Origin: Hydractinia symbiolongicarpus
Taxonomy: Eukaryota; Cnidaria; Hydrozoa; Anthoathecata; Hydractiniidae
Direction of reading: 5' to 3'
Length of the DNA: 64,000 nt
Assembly: GCF_029227915.1 (NCBI RefSeq)
Contig: NC_079889.1
Coordinates: 5,270,001-5,334,000 of the forward strand
Part shown: in pieces, positions 39,301-49,553 of the stretch
How positions within the stretch are numbered: the stretch's first letter is position 1
Layout: every line of letters begins with the position of its first letter
Program-made: the position numbers and the translations under genes
Notes under the pieces: generated by a model
Told to the model about the DNA's origin: nothing
Database searches by the model: none
The model's input: the letters and a program-made list of their open reading frames with translations, nothing else

Positions 39301-42300
39301 TGCTAAATTTGTTCAGTGTTATTTTGTTGTTTCCATTCTGTCTTAGATGTTTTTAATGTTTCTTACCAATGAGACTGATCTTATTTGATCGGTAGCTCAT
39401 TTCACAACCTTTTTTTAAAAAAAAACCGTACACTGACCGTTTTATGTTTATGTTTATGTTGTTAATATTAATGTGGTTTCAGCCATTACATTGTTCTACG
39501 GATGCCATGTTGGAAACTTTTCAAGCCTTGTATCAACACATTGAGATTGAAGACAACAATAATGGCATCGGTGTGAATGACGCAAATGTTAAAGATGCAG
39601 GTAGCTTTCTTTGTTTGCGCTTACGTGCGTGCGTGCTCGTGTTTTCGTTCGTTCCCTTCGTCCGTTGCTTGCATGTTTGTGTGTTCTTTCGTTTATTCGT
39701 TCGTTTATGCAAACTAGAACTCTGTCATTAAAGCCATGATTTGAAGAAATACGATTGGTTAAGGATTTTCTACTTTGTATCGAATTATCACAAGCTGATT
39801 GTGGTTAAACAGTGTAGGACTTTCTCCATGTCTATTGCAATGCATGTAGTCATGGTGTGCAGATGATAGTAATATGTTTTGAGAGGATCAACCATTCCGT
39901 TTGTCCAACGCCCTTTATTTCTAAAAGAAAACAAATTTGCAACAACAAAAATGAATCAGGTACAATTGGTCAACCTTAAACACTGTATCTTAAACAAAAC
40001 AGTTTAGATCTGCAATGGTTTTATACCCTAATTTTGATGGAATTCTAAAAATATGTATATAAAAAAGGGGAAAATTTTCTATTGAATGTAGAATATATAT
40101 ATATCTGTATCGTTTAGTGTGCAGGAAAGCTGTGGAAAATCTCTGCGAAACACACTTGTACACGACAGACAGCAAAGTGATCAGTCTACTACAGTTTGTG
40201 GACTTCTTTAAAACTAAAATAAAGTAAGTGTTAACTTGTCAGCTGTGTATACTTGTATGGATGTAAGCTTGCAGAAGGCACATGTACTCACAGAATCTCA
40301 TTACAAATCAAACTTGCAATTTATACGGTTGTCACCCAAAATTAAACAGGCCTGAGATGAAGAAATTAATTCACCTGTATAATAAACATTAATTCAATTC
40401 TCAACTTATCGTAACTGTTTCGCAACGTTATGTTACCTTAACATCACACATTAGTATTCGTAGAATATAACGTTATTATTATTATTATTTTTAGAACTAA
40501 TGTCGTTATGGACTTCTTAAAGAATACAAAACGCGAAGGTGAGAGTACTGGCATATTCTGTCATTCCCATAATCATACTTTTGAAGTCATAGAGTTGGTC
40601 TTCTGTCAGCTAACTTTTGTACCGTACGCAAAATTCGCAGTGTACGTTCTAAATTGGCCATAAATGGTTCCAAACTTTTCTCCTTAATTTAAGTCCTTAA
40701 TTTGTCAAATTTTTTATCAATAATTTTTGATCTATATAATTTTTTATTATTTTTTTTTCATTTTTTAGTGTTAGCGTTGGGAGCCCTTCGATCTACAGAC
40801 GATCTGGTCATAATTTCTAATGTAGGCAGATTTTATTTCATAATTAATTTTTCAGTTTTAGTTAGAATGACCCTAGTACATTTGTTTTTGGGTAAACCTC
40901 TTTTGAATTTAATTGTCTCCATGGTGACTAAAACCTTGATATTATTCAGCTTCAGCAACATCATACGATACCTGTGCTAGCATCTTGCATCAACGATTTG
41001 TTGTTGTTAATTGTTGGAAACAAAACATCCACTAAGAATGCAGCAAGTAAGCTGGATTTGTTGATGTCACTACGTGTCCGTCATGTTTTATTGTTGTTAG
41101 TGGGTGCATGCCCACCATATTTTCTTTTGTTGTTGTTATTGTTGTGGTTTCTGCATATCCTTCATTTTTGTCTGCCATGTTTGTTTGTATTGCCCACCTG
41201 TTTGGCTTATGTCAAATGGTGATTACTTTTTTTTTCTTTTTTAGTAAACGCAATGGTAAAGTTGCATGAAGGGACGTCTAAGAAAACGGTAGGACAGCTG
41301 AAAAATTATTATCGTATCTAGAAAAACAGTTTCTTTTTTAAACCGAGATGTTTTGAAAAAAAGAAAGGAAAATGGTACCCTTCTCCGCATTAACAATTTT
41401 TGTGCAGCAGGCTGATTAATCAGATGACCAGTGCAGTTAGACTTTCACTTAAACAGTAACGAGCAAGAACTTCTCTTATAACCACTTTGAAAGGATTTCG
41501 TGCCTACTCGAAACTCATCTCTTATCCTATTAGAGATCGAATGTTTCCTTCACCTTCTAGCTGGAAAATTTGTTACTGCTGTCTTTGGAAGAAAAGGATT
41601 TCCGTCTACGAATCGGTGCTTGCTTTATGATTGGTAAATGCAAGGTATGATTTTATTTTATTCTGCTAATCTTAAGAATCCATGGTGGCTTTGTAATTAC
41701 ACGGGAGATTCCCGGAGTAAAAAAAATGGTTATTGTAATTGACTTCTATAATAACATTTCAAAATACAACAAAAGTGGCATCGTAATGCTTTTTTGAAGT
41801 AGTTATGGACTTCAAACTAGACAAACAAACTATTTTTCTTACCAATACTTCACTTCACTTATTGCGTGTTGTAAAAGTAAATAAATAAATTGTGGTTCTA
41901 CCTCAGTAGGATAAAATGGAGAAGGGTTAACTACTCCAGTTTAGATATAGAGTGTTCCTATTCGAGATTTGTGTTTTCCAAAAAGCAAGCTCCTTTAACA
42001 AATACTTTTATTTCGATCTTTTAACGATATTTAAAACCAATCGTCTATGTGGGAACTTAAAAAACTACGATAACTTATTTTGAAGACTTAAAAATTGCGA
42101 CAACTTATTCCGTGAAAATTAGGACGAGTTTATTTGGAAAACATAAAAGTTACTAGGACTTATTTTGGTAGACTTAAAAATTAATAAAGCTTATTTTGGT
42201 AGACTTAAATATTACTAGAACTTATTTTGGTAGACTTGAATATTATTAGAACTTATTTTGATAGACTTAAAAATTACTAAAGCTTATTTTGGTAGACCTA

Positions 42301-43003
42301 CTTATTTTGGGAGCTTGAAAATTGCGCCAATTTTTTCGTGAAACTTAGGAAATACAAGAACTTTTTTTAAAAGACTTAGAATTACCAGAACTTAGGAGAG
42401 ACTTAGAAAATAAAAAACACGTATATAAAAGAGGGACTAAATTCCGAAAACTGATTTGCGAGAAACGAGAAAACTTATTTCGAAGACTTAGAAATAGCAA
42501 GGATAAAACTCTTTATAACTTATTTGTAAACAATCAAGACTCGCATGCGTTCCATAAATTACCTAATCTTTTATTATTTTACCAAACAGATTAAGGCTGC
42601 TTCTGAACATTTGGTTGATGTTTATCAATCTGACGATGCTATTGTACGGGACGCAGCCATAGGTGCTTTGAAAGAATTAGGTATGCACAATTAAGAATAT
42701 GCTTACACGTTGCGGATATGTGAGAGTTTTTGTTTTGATACGAAAAGTCAAATGATTTCGCCGCAATAATAACATGACATCGTGTGAACTGAAGAATCGA
42801 TACTGTTATACATTAGAACTGAAACTATATGCATTATGTAAACGTAGTCTAATATTCGTTCTGCAGTTGTACTTTGCCAGTTGACGAACTGTTCGATCTA
42901 CTATAACGGAGCGACGACATGCTTTCAAAAGTTGTTTCTGGCTCTGATCTTGCATGCGGTTAAACTGTTTCCACTTTTTTTAGGTGTTTACATTAAGACG
43001 TAG
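24340..43003 (+). CDS. RIPOR/FAM65 family protein (Rho-interacting cell polarization regulator)
   Basis: Twenty-eight exons join in compatible phases into one frame of 941 codons ending at TAG 43001-43003. The family binds GTP-loaded Rho and acts in cell polarity, Golgi trafficking and actin control (known for vertebrate RIPOR1/2). Three parts match the family: an N-terminal helical region with a basic-tyrosine YKRRSWLLP-like segment, a central module opening with GLAGFSRVIPGDVYE and ending with NGTIKIKLGVVW (family: GLAGFARL..GDQYE and LGTIKLQLEVQW), and a C-terminal ARM/HEAT-like region ending DAIVRDAAIGALKELG. A short SFSFLGDDED motif also matches human RIPOR1. Start: ATG 24373 sits at the end of the first recognised exon in good context with an in-frame stop at 24337-24339, so it is the likely initiator unless 24339 is a splice acceptor. 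The protein is shorter than human RIPOR1, mainly in the linker. Confidence 0.9.
30426..31232 (-). pseudogene. LINE C-terminal part with PHD-like zinc finger
   Basis: The start reads WSCRKGVGSNSIFCQTCKHW followed by VHKKC and, later, CKCC. This Cys/His spacing resembles a PHD or RING-like zinc finger placed just after the RT palm. It then runs into the usual end of these elements: NFCYLGDMLG, VMLYGSETWAV, WLGHLERM and PRGRPRKTW. The stop lies 25 bp from the CAT tail. The first Met is probably not a true start, because this is the third frame of one broken ORF. Confidence 0.82.
31127..31432 (-). pseudogene. LINE RT catalytic box fragment (YADD)
   Basis: In a different frame from the preceding RT part, this piece holds LLYADDLVLIAESMEEL with the two catalytic Asp residues, then LKVNTAKSKVM. 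It continues the same RT after a frameshift near 31440, and the frame is lost again near 31215. Confidence 0.85.
31386..33134 (-). pseudogene. LINE endonuclease + reverse transcriptase (N-terminal part)
   Basis: The open frame starts within the endonuclease at CCVQEVRWRG and continues with VYAPQCGLSEDDK, GGDFNGHVG and QIDYFLV, the usual endonuclease blocks. Then come the RT blocks: IPSEWQLSVIV, NYRGLKLVDPVMKVIERVI, QFGFVPGRGTTDAIF, FAFVDLEKAFDRVPR (catalytic Asp) and VGVHQGSVLSPLLFV. The frame is lost at about 31440, before the YADD box. The part upstream of the first Met (to about 33215) also looks coding in a shifted frame. It would copy element RNA at nicked DNA if intact. Confidence 0.88.
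33583..33662. repeat. Perfect 40-bp tandem duplication
   Basis: The unit starting ACAACGTGTTTGTATAACAA occurs twice in a row, at 33583 and 33623, without mismatch. It lies in the short intron between RIPOR exons 8 and 9. Confidence 0.9.
33722..36788 (+). other. RIPOR central C2-like module, exons 9-14
   Basis: Exons: 33722-33765, 34031-34111, 34764-34793, 35257-35343, 35708-35769, 36672-36788. They encode the most conserved part of the family: GLAGFSRVIPGDVYE, then KLDSQKWKSKCKI..GQTWIDPE (family: GRQRWKLKGRIE..QTWDEE), MIELGKFGKSTLIGSVACSI (family: TELrGLgslavGavtCdi), PLPQVYLLPINANGTIKIKL, and SALDEKDQKAF (family: W.PFDkdDq). The regular beta-strand pattern fits a C2-like fold; its exact biochemical role is not established from sequence. 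The exon at 33722-33765 is followed by a GC donor (GAG|GCAAGT) instead of GT. Confidence 0.88.
36060..36180. repeat. 28-bp minisatellite, 4-5 copies
   Basis: Units beginning AGTCTAAAATRCCAGTTTTT recur at 36062, 36090, 36118, 36146 and, more diverged, 36174. It lies in the intron between RIPOR exons 13 and 14. Confidence 0.85.
37256..38912 (+). other. RIPOR Ser-rich linker, exons 15-18
   Basis: Exons: 37256-37778 (the largest), 37883-38036, 38367-38422, 38558-38912. The large exon is rich in Ser, Arg, Asn and Pro (SPSTTSPQRDKL, SSPRNSPGERRK) and probably disordered, with many potential phosphorylation and 14-3-3 sites (inference). The exon at 37883 has TPPAVKPKPRQR, a PxxP-type SH3 ligand candidate. 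The exon at 38558 carries DSIASALGSFSFLGDDED, matching the ESFSFLNEDED motif of human RIPOR1, and starts the helical C-terminal part. The minus-strand frame at 37175-37447 is a shadow of the first exon. Confidence 0.85.
39084..43003 (+). other. RIPOR C-terminal ARM/HEAT-like region, exons 19-28
   Basis: Exons: 39084-39151, 39483-39600, 40118-40223, 40495-40538, 40769-40821, 40950-41046, 41245-41288, 41561-41644, 42590-42680, 42984-43003. All are small, with acceptors and donors in compatible phase. The product is alpha-helical, with repeat-like segments: VLALGALRSTDDLVIISN, LQQHHTIPVLASCINDLLLL, SLEEKDFRLRIGACFMIGKC, EHLVDVYQSDDAIVRDAAIG. These match the end of human RIPOR proteins (LEDEDVQTRVAGCLALG, TDTEAVREAAR). 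The last exon adds only GVYIKT before the stop, so the tail is shorter than in vertebrates. Confidence 0.87.
42060..42310. repeat. 31-bp minisatellite, degenerate
   Basis: CTTATTTTGGTAGACTTAAA recurs at exactly 31-bp steps at 42159, 42190, 42221, 42252 and 42283, with more diverged copies on both sides (to about 42490). It lies in the long intron between RIPOR exons 26 and 27. Confidence 0.85.
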
Positions 43004-43246
43004 TTTACTGACATAGTGGAAATCATGTGTGATAGTGAACACTGTGCCATCTTAAAGGAATGGTTTTTATGTGGTACCATAAACATCAAAATTACATCTG
43101 TTTTAGTTACTGAGAAGAGCAGGATACAATACTGGGTAACAGCTATAAGTAATGATATAATTGTGTTTTTACGTGCGGAACGAAATAGAGCATATCATGA
43201 TTAGTTTTCTTGCCATAGTACAATTTTATTAAAAATGAGCATTTGA

Positions 43247-43252
43247 AATAAA
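43247..43252 (+). promoter_or_regulatory. Polyadenylation signal of RIPOR
   Basis: AATAAA lies 244 bp after the RIPOR stop codon, followed by T- and GT-rich sequence, and is the first canonical hexamer downstream. Confidence 0.6.
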
Positions 43253-45166
43253 GCTAATCTTTGTGCTAAAATGGAAACTTCTACTTTTGTGATCAACTTC
43301 TATACTGAAATAAGTGCGTCTACTTAAGCAGCCCATGTTGATATCTGTTATGGAAATATTATTTTGTAAAATAGTCTTATTTATTCTTTTTTAAATATAA
43401 TTTTCGTATTATATATAGTCATTGTAATTATTATTTTTCATACAAACTTATTTTCTTGTTTTTGTAAGATTATGAGATAATATTTGAAGCGAGATACTCA
43501 AACGCGTTTCGAACTCTTCCTCTTTGCGCCAACCATAAAAAAGACGCCTGGGACGAGATTGAACTCGCTTGTTGTTGTTATTATTTTGTTATTTTTGTAT
43601 TGTTTATGTGTCTTTAATTATCCCTTTTTTATCGTTCTTCGTTCTATATTTAAAATCACTTCGTCATATCAAGTTTCTTTGCATTTCCAGGATATTTTTA
43701 CAATATCGTCTTTAGGTCTCTTGTTATTTTTAGCAGTTGACTACAACTAAAGAGCTAATAACAAAGGTTGTGGACACAAATTCATGTACAAATATATAAA
43801 TAAATATTATATTTTTGACAGTAAAAATGCATTAAAATGAAATCTTGTTTCTTAAGTTGGTACCCTCCTTTGCTTGCAAATCCTGTTTGATCAGTGTCAG
43901 ATGAAATGTGGTAGTCGAACTTGCAATTACGCTGCAACTCCACAGCGTTTTTGTTGAGATAAAAAATGCTAGATAGCAAAATTGGATCAGGAAAGTGGTG
44001 AAACCTGACTACCCATGGTGTCAAAACTTTGCAAAAATACGTATTTTGTACAATGACTTCACCCTTTATACGTCATTGGTTGTTGTGAAGAAACATTCTT
44101 GCAATTGGAACAAAAATCATGAGCCAGTCCATGGAAAAAACTGGTAGTAACAACCTGTTGCCCATAGCTCCCAGATTAGGTGGTCTTATTATAAAGTAAC
44201 TTCATGCTAGTTTGATGACTGTCCAGGAATAGTTAATGGTAGGCGTGTAACTTGATGACTTTATTGTTGCCAGGAAACTTTGAGTTGGTATTTGTCTGGT
44301 CATCACCCTGGTTATTCCATAACAACACATTGTTTTGGTTCCTGTTAAAGAGATAAAAGATTAATAGCCAACATGTGAAGTTTATTTTGCATAACGCATC
44401 GAAGTCTGTCGTAAATACGCGACACGGCTTGCACAAGAAACTGTCAAACTGTGTCTCAATCTCTGTTCCTACAAATTCGTTCTCAGGGCTCTATTTTTTA
44501 GACATAAGGCCGTTGGCTTGTATAAAAAGATTTTCCCCCTTTTTTTCAAGGTGTTCGGAAATCAAACAATTTTCTTACAACACGCACGAGCAAAAAAATA
44601 CCCCAAAATGTTACTTAAAAAAAATTTATTAGCCGTGATTTTTTTTCTTCAGAGGCAAAAAATGCCGACAATAATCCGTCTTTCAAGGGGCAAAAAAATC
44701 AAGACACCCTGTGAACGAGGTTGCATTGAAGAAACTTTATATTCACGCTGTGAGAGAAGCTTAAATACGAAATACTCTGTTTATCAAGGTTAGAGTAAAT
44801 TAATATGAGCCTAGAAGAAAAACACATTGATCACGTCTTCCTTAACAACACCCAGACGGAGTGTGTCCATTGACATGGCATAGTTTAAGGGAGTGTACGT
44901 CACACAAGCGATGACATCATTTTAAAGAACAGAAGGTTTGCTATTGATTCTGGTACAATTTAAGATTAGAAGATAAAAAACTTGATTGCACAAATTTATT
45001 TATTTTCGTTAAGTATTTAAATAAAGGAACCAAAAATTAGTTTTAACTATTTTGAATTTTATCGAAAAAATAAAGAAATATAAGAAGAACCGTTGGAAAG
45101 AAACGCAACTTTGTTTATGTACAGCTATCACGTGACCATTTACGCAGAACATACCCAAAAGTAAAG
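43253..45166. other. Intergenic stretch, no confident gene
   Basis: Only short open frames without recognisable domains are present (for example 43782-44024 minus, 44233-44436 minus, 44375-44632 plus). No splice-compatible conserved exon is seen. An unrecognised gene with short exons cannot be excluded. Confidence 0.4.
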
Positions 45167-45167
45167 A

Positions 45168-45345
45168 TGGCTGCTCTTCAGGTGGGTGCGAATTTATTCT
45201 GGAAGGAAATTGTCCTTTAAAAATTCATTGTCTTGACCTTTATAAGATTATTTTTTAAATTTCAGGAAATATCTAACAGACTTATCGTCAGCCCAGGCAA
45301 ACTTTTATACAATGCAGTTAGTTATAGCTAGTGCGATTGGAACTT
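45168..45345 (+). CDS. Possible first exons of an unidentified gene
   Basis: AAAGATGGCTGC at 45164-45175 combines a good start context with the YY1-type ATGGC motif seen at many housekeeping gene starts. ATG GCT GCT CTT CAG is followed by a donor (CAG|GTGGGT). An acceptor at about 45265 (TTTCAG|GAAATA) opens a compatible frame encoding EISNRLIVSPGKLLYNAVSY, which stops at TAG 45345. The stretch faintly resembles the N-terminus of mitochondrial ATP synthase subunit g, but no downstream exon with that family's conserved block was found nearby. It may be the 5' end of a gene with distant exons, a retained 5' fragment, or chance. Confidence 0.2.
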
Positions 45346-45369
45346 TAGGAGCTAGCTAATCTATCATCT

Positions 45370-45440
45370 ACTCTACTTACTACTCTACTTACACTCTACT
45401 TACTACTCTACTTACTAGCTAGCTAGCTAGCTAGCTAGCT
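45370..45440. repeat. Simple repeats (CTACTTACTA)n and (GCTA)n
   Basis: A run of CTACT/TTACT pentamer-like units passes directly into about six GCTA tetramers ending near 45440. Confidence 0.85.
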
Positions 45441-46228
45441 GAATAATATTTTTGTTTTATCTGACTAGCCTTGCTAATTTCAAGTGCATGTCATGTTAAT
45501 TTTTTCCAGGAGTTCAACAGAGGACCTTTTTTAGCTTAGCTACCCAGACTAAATATGACCACCATATGAAGTGTTAAAGGCACGTAATCACCCTTTTCGA
45601 AAAAAATTAACATATACATTTTTTTACTTATTTCAAATTTCAGACGGAGTTATGCCTTTCCAGAAAATTTGAGGATATAAAACTTACTAGCTAGAAATGA
45701 AAATAATGGTACTTTAATATCTTAAATTTATTGTTGTTTTTTCCTAGCCGCCATATATAGCTAGCTAGCGATCTTGTTGATCTCTTATTCCTGTCTAATA
45801 AGCAGGCTGTCGCAAAATGTTTGTGTGAAACTGTAGGTAAACAAACTTCCTTAACTTTTGTTTTTTCTTTGTAAAACATGGCATCAAAAAATGGAAAGAA
45901 ATTTTAGCCAAGGAGTTCGGAAAGACACAGAAAAAAATAATTTTCTCTTTTTTCTATTCGCCATTGTTTTTGGAGACCACAGACAAAACGAAACAGAAAG
46001 AAGAAATCACAACATTGTCTCGTGGTTAATAATTATGATAATTAAGGTTTATCACGCTCTGTCTTTTTTTATTAGCATGACAGGGATTATTGCATATTAT
46101 AAGCAAAAAACCCACTGGGAGAAAATGCACATTGTGATAGTTAAAGGTAGAGATAGATGTGCATATTTTACATGGCTAGCCTCACAAATATCGAGGGATA
46201 TACCCTGTCTATTATTTCCAGGAGGGGC

Positions 46229-46440
46229 CATGGCGTAGATGGAGAGTCCTAGAGTATTTAATGCTCATTTTGAGCTACGCAGACCCAATTAGAGCCCGCG
46301 CTCTACTAGACAACTCCCGGCAACATCCAACGGCCCACACAGTGTGCCATCTTTCCAATTTCCCTGACATGGCTTGGGTTAACCCGGGGCTATGGTAACA
46401 TTCACTCGCCCATGTTGAATCGCCGTCAAGAGGAAGTAGT
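46229..46440. repeat. GC-richer block, possible dispersed repeat
   Basis: This roughly 210-bp block, from GCCATGGCGTAGATGGAGAG to TTGAATCGCCGTCAAGAGG, is clearly richer in GC than its surroundings and contains GGGTTAACCCGGGGC. It has no open frame of note. An abrupt composition change with no coding sequence suggests an inserted short element (SINE-like or a transposon end). No poly(A) tail, pol III boxes or target duplication could be confirmed. Confidence 0.35.
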
Positions 46441-46868
46441 TGAAGCATTATGGAGATAATTAAATTTAGAGCATAAAAGAAGAAATTCTTAACATTTAGG
46501 TATTCTAGTTGTCTAGATCTGATATTGTCCCTCTGAGGAAATGACTAACTGTTTGAACAAAGGAAAATAATCAAAAAATAAGACATCTAGCAAGGCAAAG
46601 CTATCTTCTGAAACAACCACAAGAAGTGGTCGTTGTAAAGAAGTCTGATTTCAGTGAGTTAAAACGTTTAAATAATAAAGAATAACACAGAAACTTCGAT
46701 TGGTTTATCTGATTTATCATATTCGGAATTTTATTGATACATTTATTAATTGGTATGGTTCAGAAGTGAAAACGACACAAAGTAGTGGTAGAAAATGTAT
46801 TAAATAGTTTGCAGTTATATTTGGGGTATGGGTTGAGGTGCTAGGGCTTCGTTAAAAATTAAGTACTG

Positions 46869-46945
46869 AAATAAATTACTGACATTGTAACAGACTAGAC
46901 AATTGACAAATTACTGACATTGTAACAGACATGACAATTCGCACT
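46869..46945. repeat. Short direct repeat
   Basis: AAATTACTGACATTGTAACA occurs twice about 36 bp apart (near 46873 and 46909). It is close to the presumed 3' end of the YR retrotransposon and may belong to its terminal repeats. Confidence 0.6.
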
Positions 46946-46979
46946 ACATGCCTTAGACAACGGACTCTTGAATCTTGAC

Positions 46980-47290
46980 ACTACATGTCTTTTTACTGCA
47001 CCATATGGCCACTGGCTTCTTTTAGACATTTTGACAACAGACTCATGACACTTGACACATATGTTTTACTATGGTGAGTGTTTATCGTAACAGTTGGCAC
47101 ATGGGCTTCTTTTTACTGCACCATATGGCCACTGGCTTCTTTTAGACATTTTGACAACGAACTCATAACACTACATGTCTATTATGGTGAGGTTTTTATC
47201 GTAACGATTGGCCCACGGGCTTCTCTTTCCTGCACCATATGGCCACTGGCTTCTTTTGACATTTTGACAACCGACTTTTGACAGTACATG
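46980..47290. repeat. ~119-bp tandem direct repeats, 3 copies
   Basis: CTGCACCATATGGCCACTGG recurs near 46996, 47117 and 47233. Each copy is followed by CTTCTTTTAGACATTTTGAC or a variant, and preceded in the later copies by TATCGTAACNRTTGGC. The position just past the 3' end of the YR gene suits the split direct repeats of Ngaro/DIRS-type elements, but the matching 5' copy was not found. Confidence 0.7.
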
Positions 47291-47697
47291 ACTATTATGA
47301 CAATTAAACGTTTGTCTCATTATAACAGACTGACATGAACTGACAGGCTCTATACTTACAAAATACTTAATTAACTCTATCACTGTCGACAAAAGAGACA
47401 TCTGCACCTAAACCGGCTGACGAAGGAAGCCCGGCACCCCCAAATTTCCCCAAATTGAAAAACCAAGAGTTGACTGATATGTAGTCCTCTATAAGTACGA
47501 CATTAGCTACATACTATGATTTAACACAACACGTAATCGTAAATAAATATCTGCAACTAATAAACTGCTGTCATATTGGAAAATATACAAAGAATAGTGC
47601 AACGTTTACAATATCCTTACAGACATTTGAAACTCAAAATTGTATATGTTAGGGGATTGTAATAACCTACATACTATATATACAAGTTAAACTCAGC

Positions 47698-48315
47698 TTA
47701 AAGCACAGACTTAATGTCCCAGATTTTTGCCAGTCCATTTAACTCTGCTATGCGAGTAGACCATTCTTTCAAAGTGTTGTCTGACAGGTGAATATACCTT
47801 CTGTAGCAATCACTACTCCAGCGTCCAATAATCTTAATAGTGGAATCGGGTATCCCGCAGGAAGCTGCAGCCAAAGCACCACCAATACGAAAACTATGCG
47901 TGTTAATGTTAATATTGTTAGGCAAGCTTATTGTAAGAAATGAAGAAACAAACTTCCGGGGAACAAACTTTCCGTCACTAAACGTGAACCAGGGCCCTAG
48001 TTTGGTTCCTCTGAATGCTAGGTAATTTTGAATGGCTCTGTAAGGACAAAGAGAGCCTCCAATTTTTGGTAAGCGAATCTTGCACCTTAGCCTAAACGGA
48101 TCTGTTTTAGAGCACTTAAGGTTAATTACAGCATTTGAACCACACGTGGAAAAGGATATGTCAGGTGTGAGGTGAGTTTCTGTATCAAAAGTGGACATGG
48201 CGGGGCAAACATGCTCTGACACCCTTAACAGGCCAAAAAATGCCACTAAGATAAGACAAGTCCACACTGCTTTGTCGTGGTTGGAAAACATAGAGTTTTT
48301 TATAAACATTATCAT
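47698..48315 (-). pseudogene. YR catalytic domain
   Basis: The C-terminal tyrosine recombinase domain carries the full catalytic set: Arg in FFGLLRVSEHV, His-x-x-Arg in THSFRIGGALAAA, Trp in IIGRWSSDCYRRYIH and the nucleophilic Tyr in the same segment. In DIRS-like elements this enzyme inserts a circular DNA copy without target duplication. This frame itself is intact for 205 codons, but its upstream half lies on the other side of a 1.23-kb MITE, so its apparent first Met is not a real start. Confidence 0.88.
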
Positions 48316-48319
48316 TTTA

Positions 48320-48355
48320 CAGTACCGCCTGCGTGTAACTTTACATGTACGCGAG
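48320..48355 (+). repeat. MITE left terminal inverted repeat
   Basis: Starts CAGTACCGCCTGCGTG and runs to about TACGCGA. It is the inverted counterpart of 49518-49553. Confidence 0.85.
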
Positions 48356-48865
48356 TTTTACGACCTCATGTAACGATCTCATGTCTACATAAAGAACGTT
48401 CACATAACTTTTGTTTACACACGAACTTAATTGCTTTCTATTGTTATTGTCGTGCACGAGTCATAACAATAAGATTTGATGAATCCTTTTGTTGTCACAT
48501 GTAACATGCATGTTATTGTTTAAAAGTGTTAAAGATCACAAAGGCTATTGAAATATATTATTTTAGAAAAAAGAACGAACATAACACTTAATATTTAAAA
48601 AAAACTAATGTTGCTACTTTTTAAAACTTTTAGTAATAATTCTTTATCATCGAAGCATATTTTTTAACATGCAAAACTTTTAAAAGTTCTTCTTATAAAA
48701 AGCAATGTTTAACAGCGCAAACGGAAAAACCCTACTTTCAGGACTTTCCCCTTTACGATAAGATTTTGAAAACAAATTAAATTTCAATACCGAAGAAAGA
48801 AAAATCTAAAAATCTAACTTTTGACGTTCTTGACAGATCTAATTGTGAGAACATTTTGTTTTGCG

Positions 48866-49265
48866 ATGCGATCTAAAAAAGCTTTTCTATCGCCGTTTTT
48901 TGGTTTTTAAACTTTTAAAATGCGATCTAAAAAAGCTTTTCTATCGCCGTTTTTCGTTTTTAAACTTTTAAAATGCGATCTAAAAAAGCTTTTCTATCGC
49001 CGTTTTTTTGTTTTCAAACTTTTAAAATGGGATTTTAAAAATCTTTTCTATCAGCGTTTTTCGTTTTTAAACTTTTAAAATGCGATCTAAAAAGCTTTTC
49101 TATCACCGTTTTTTCATTTTTAAACTTTTAAAATGCGATCTAAAAAAGCTTTTCTATCGCCCTTTTTCAATCTAAAACTTTTAAAATGTGTTCTAAAAAT
49201 CTTTTCTATCGCCGTTTTTCATTTTTAAATTTTTAAAACGCGATCTAAAAAAGCTTTTATTTTTA
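48866..49265. repeat. 53-bp minisatellite, ~8 copies, inside the MITE
   Basis: GCGATCTAAAAAAGCTTTTC recurs at 48868, 48922, 48975, 49029 (diverged), 49082, 49135, 49188 (diverged) and 49240, so the period is 52-54 bp. Each unit has AAAAGC next to GCTTTT, a small dyad, followed by a CTATCGCCGTTTTT block. Confidence 0.92.
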
Positions 49266-49517
49266 AAGTTTTAAGTAAAGTGAGTAAAAACAATAAACCT
49301 TTGTTAAATTTATTTTCGTTCGTGGATCTCTTGACAACTGTAGCAATTAAATACAACAATGGGACACACACAGTTCACATGAGCTAATTAAATTTCGCGA
49401 ACAAGACATGAACTCTATTGTTTTCAACATGCAAAAATAGCTCATGTATTTAACAATAGGTTAACAATAACAACGAAAGTTCTAAGGCTACCGAAAGCTC
49501 ATGCGAAGGTGATAACT

Positions 49518-49553
49518 ATCGCGTACATGTAAAGTTACACGCAGGCAGTACTG
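49518..49553 (-). repeat. MITE right terminal inverted repeat
   Basis: Read on the minus strand it starts CAGTACTGCCTGCGTG and matches the left end with one C/T difference, then the two diverge. Confidence 0.85.

Larger units (their letters stand above)
48320..49553. mobile_element. TA-target MITE inserted in the YR gene
   Basis: Near-perfect terminal inverted repeats of about 36 bp begin CAGTACYGCCTGCGTGTAAC at 48320 and, on the opposite strand, at 49553, with one mismatch. Both ends are flanked by TA (48318-48319 and 49554-49555), the target duplication of Tc1/mariner/pogo-type transposases. There is no transposase frame, so it is non-autonomous. The TA-to-TA interval falls inside the YR coding region, dating the insertion after the retrotransposon. 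It contains the 53-bp minisatellite at 48866-49265. Confidence 0.88.

Noticed and set aside
39444-39731. 95-codon plus ORF as its own gene
   Set aside because: The middle (39483-39600) is a RIPOR exon; the ends read through introns.
45858-46238. 126-codon plus ORF with hydrophobic stretches
   Set aside because: No family match, no splice or promoter support, AT-rich codon use like surrounding non-coding DNA.
47840-48025. Plus-strand ORF over the YR domain
   Set aside because: Shadow of the recombinase frame on the minus strand.
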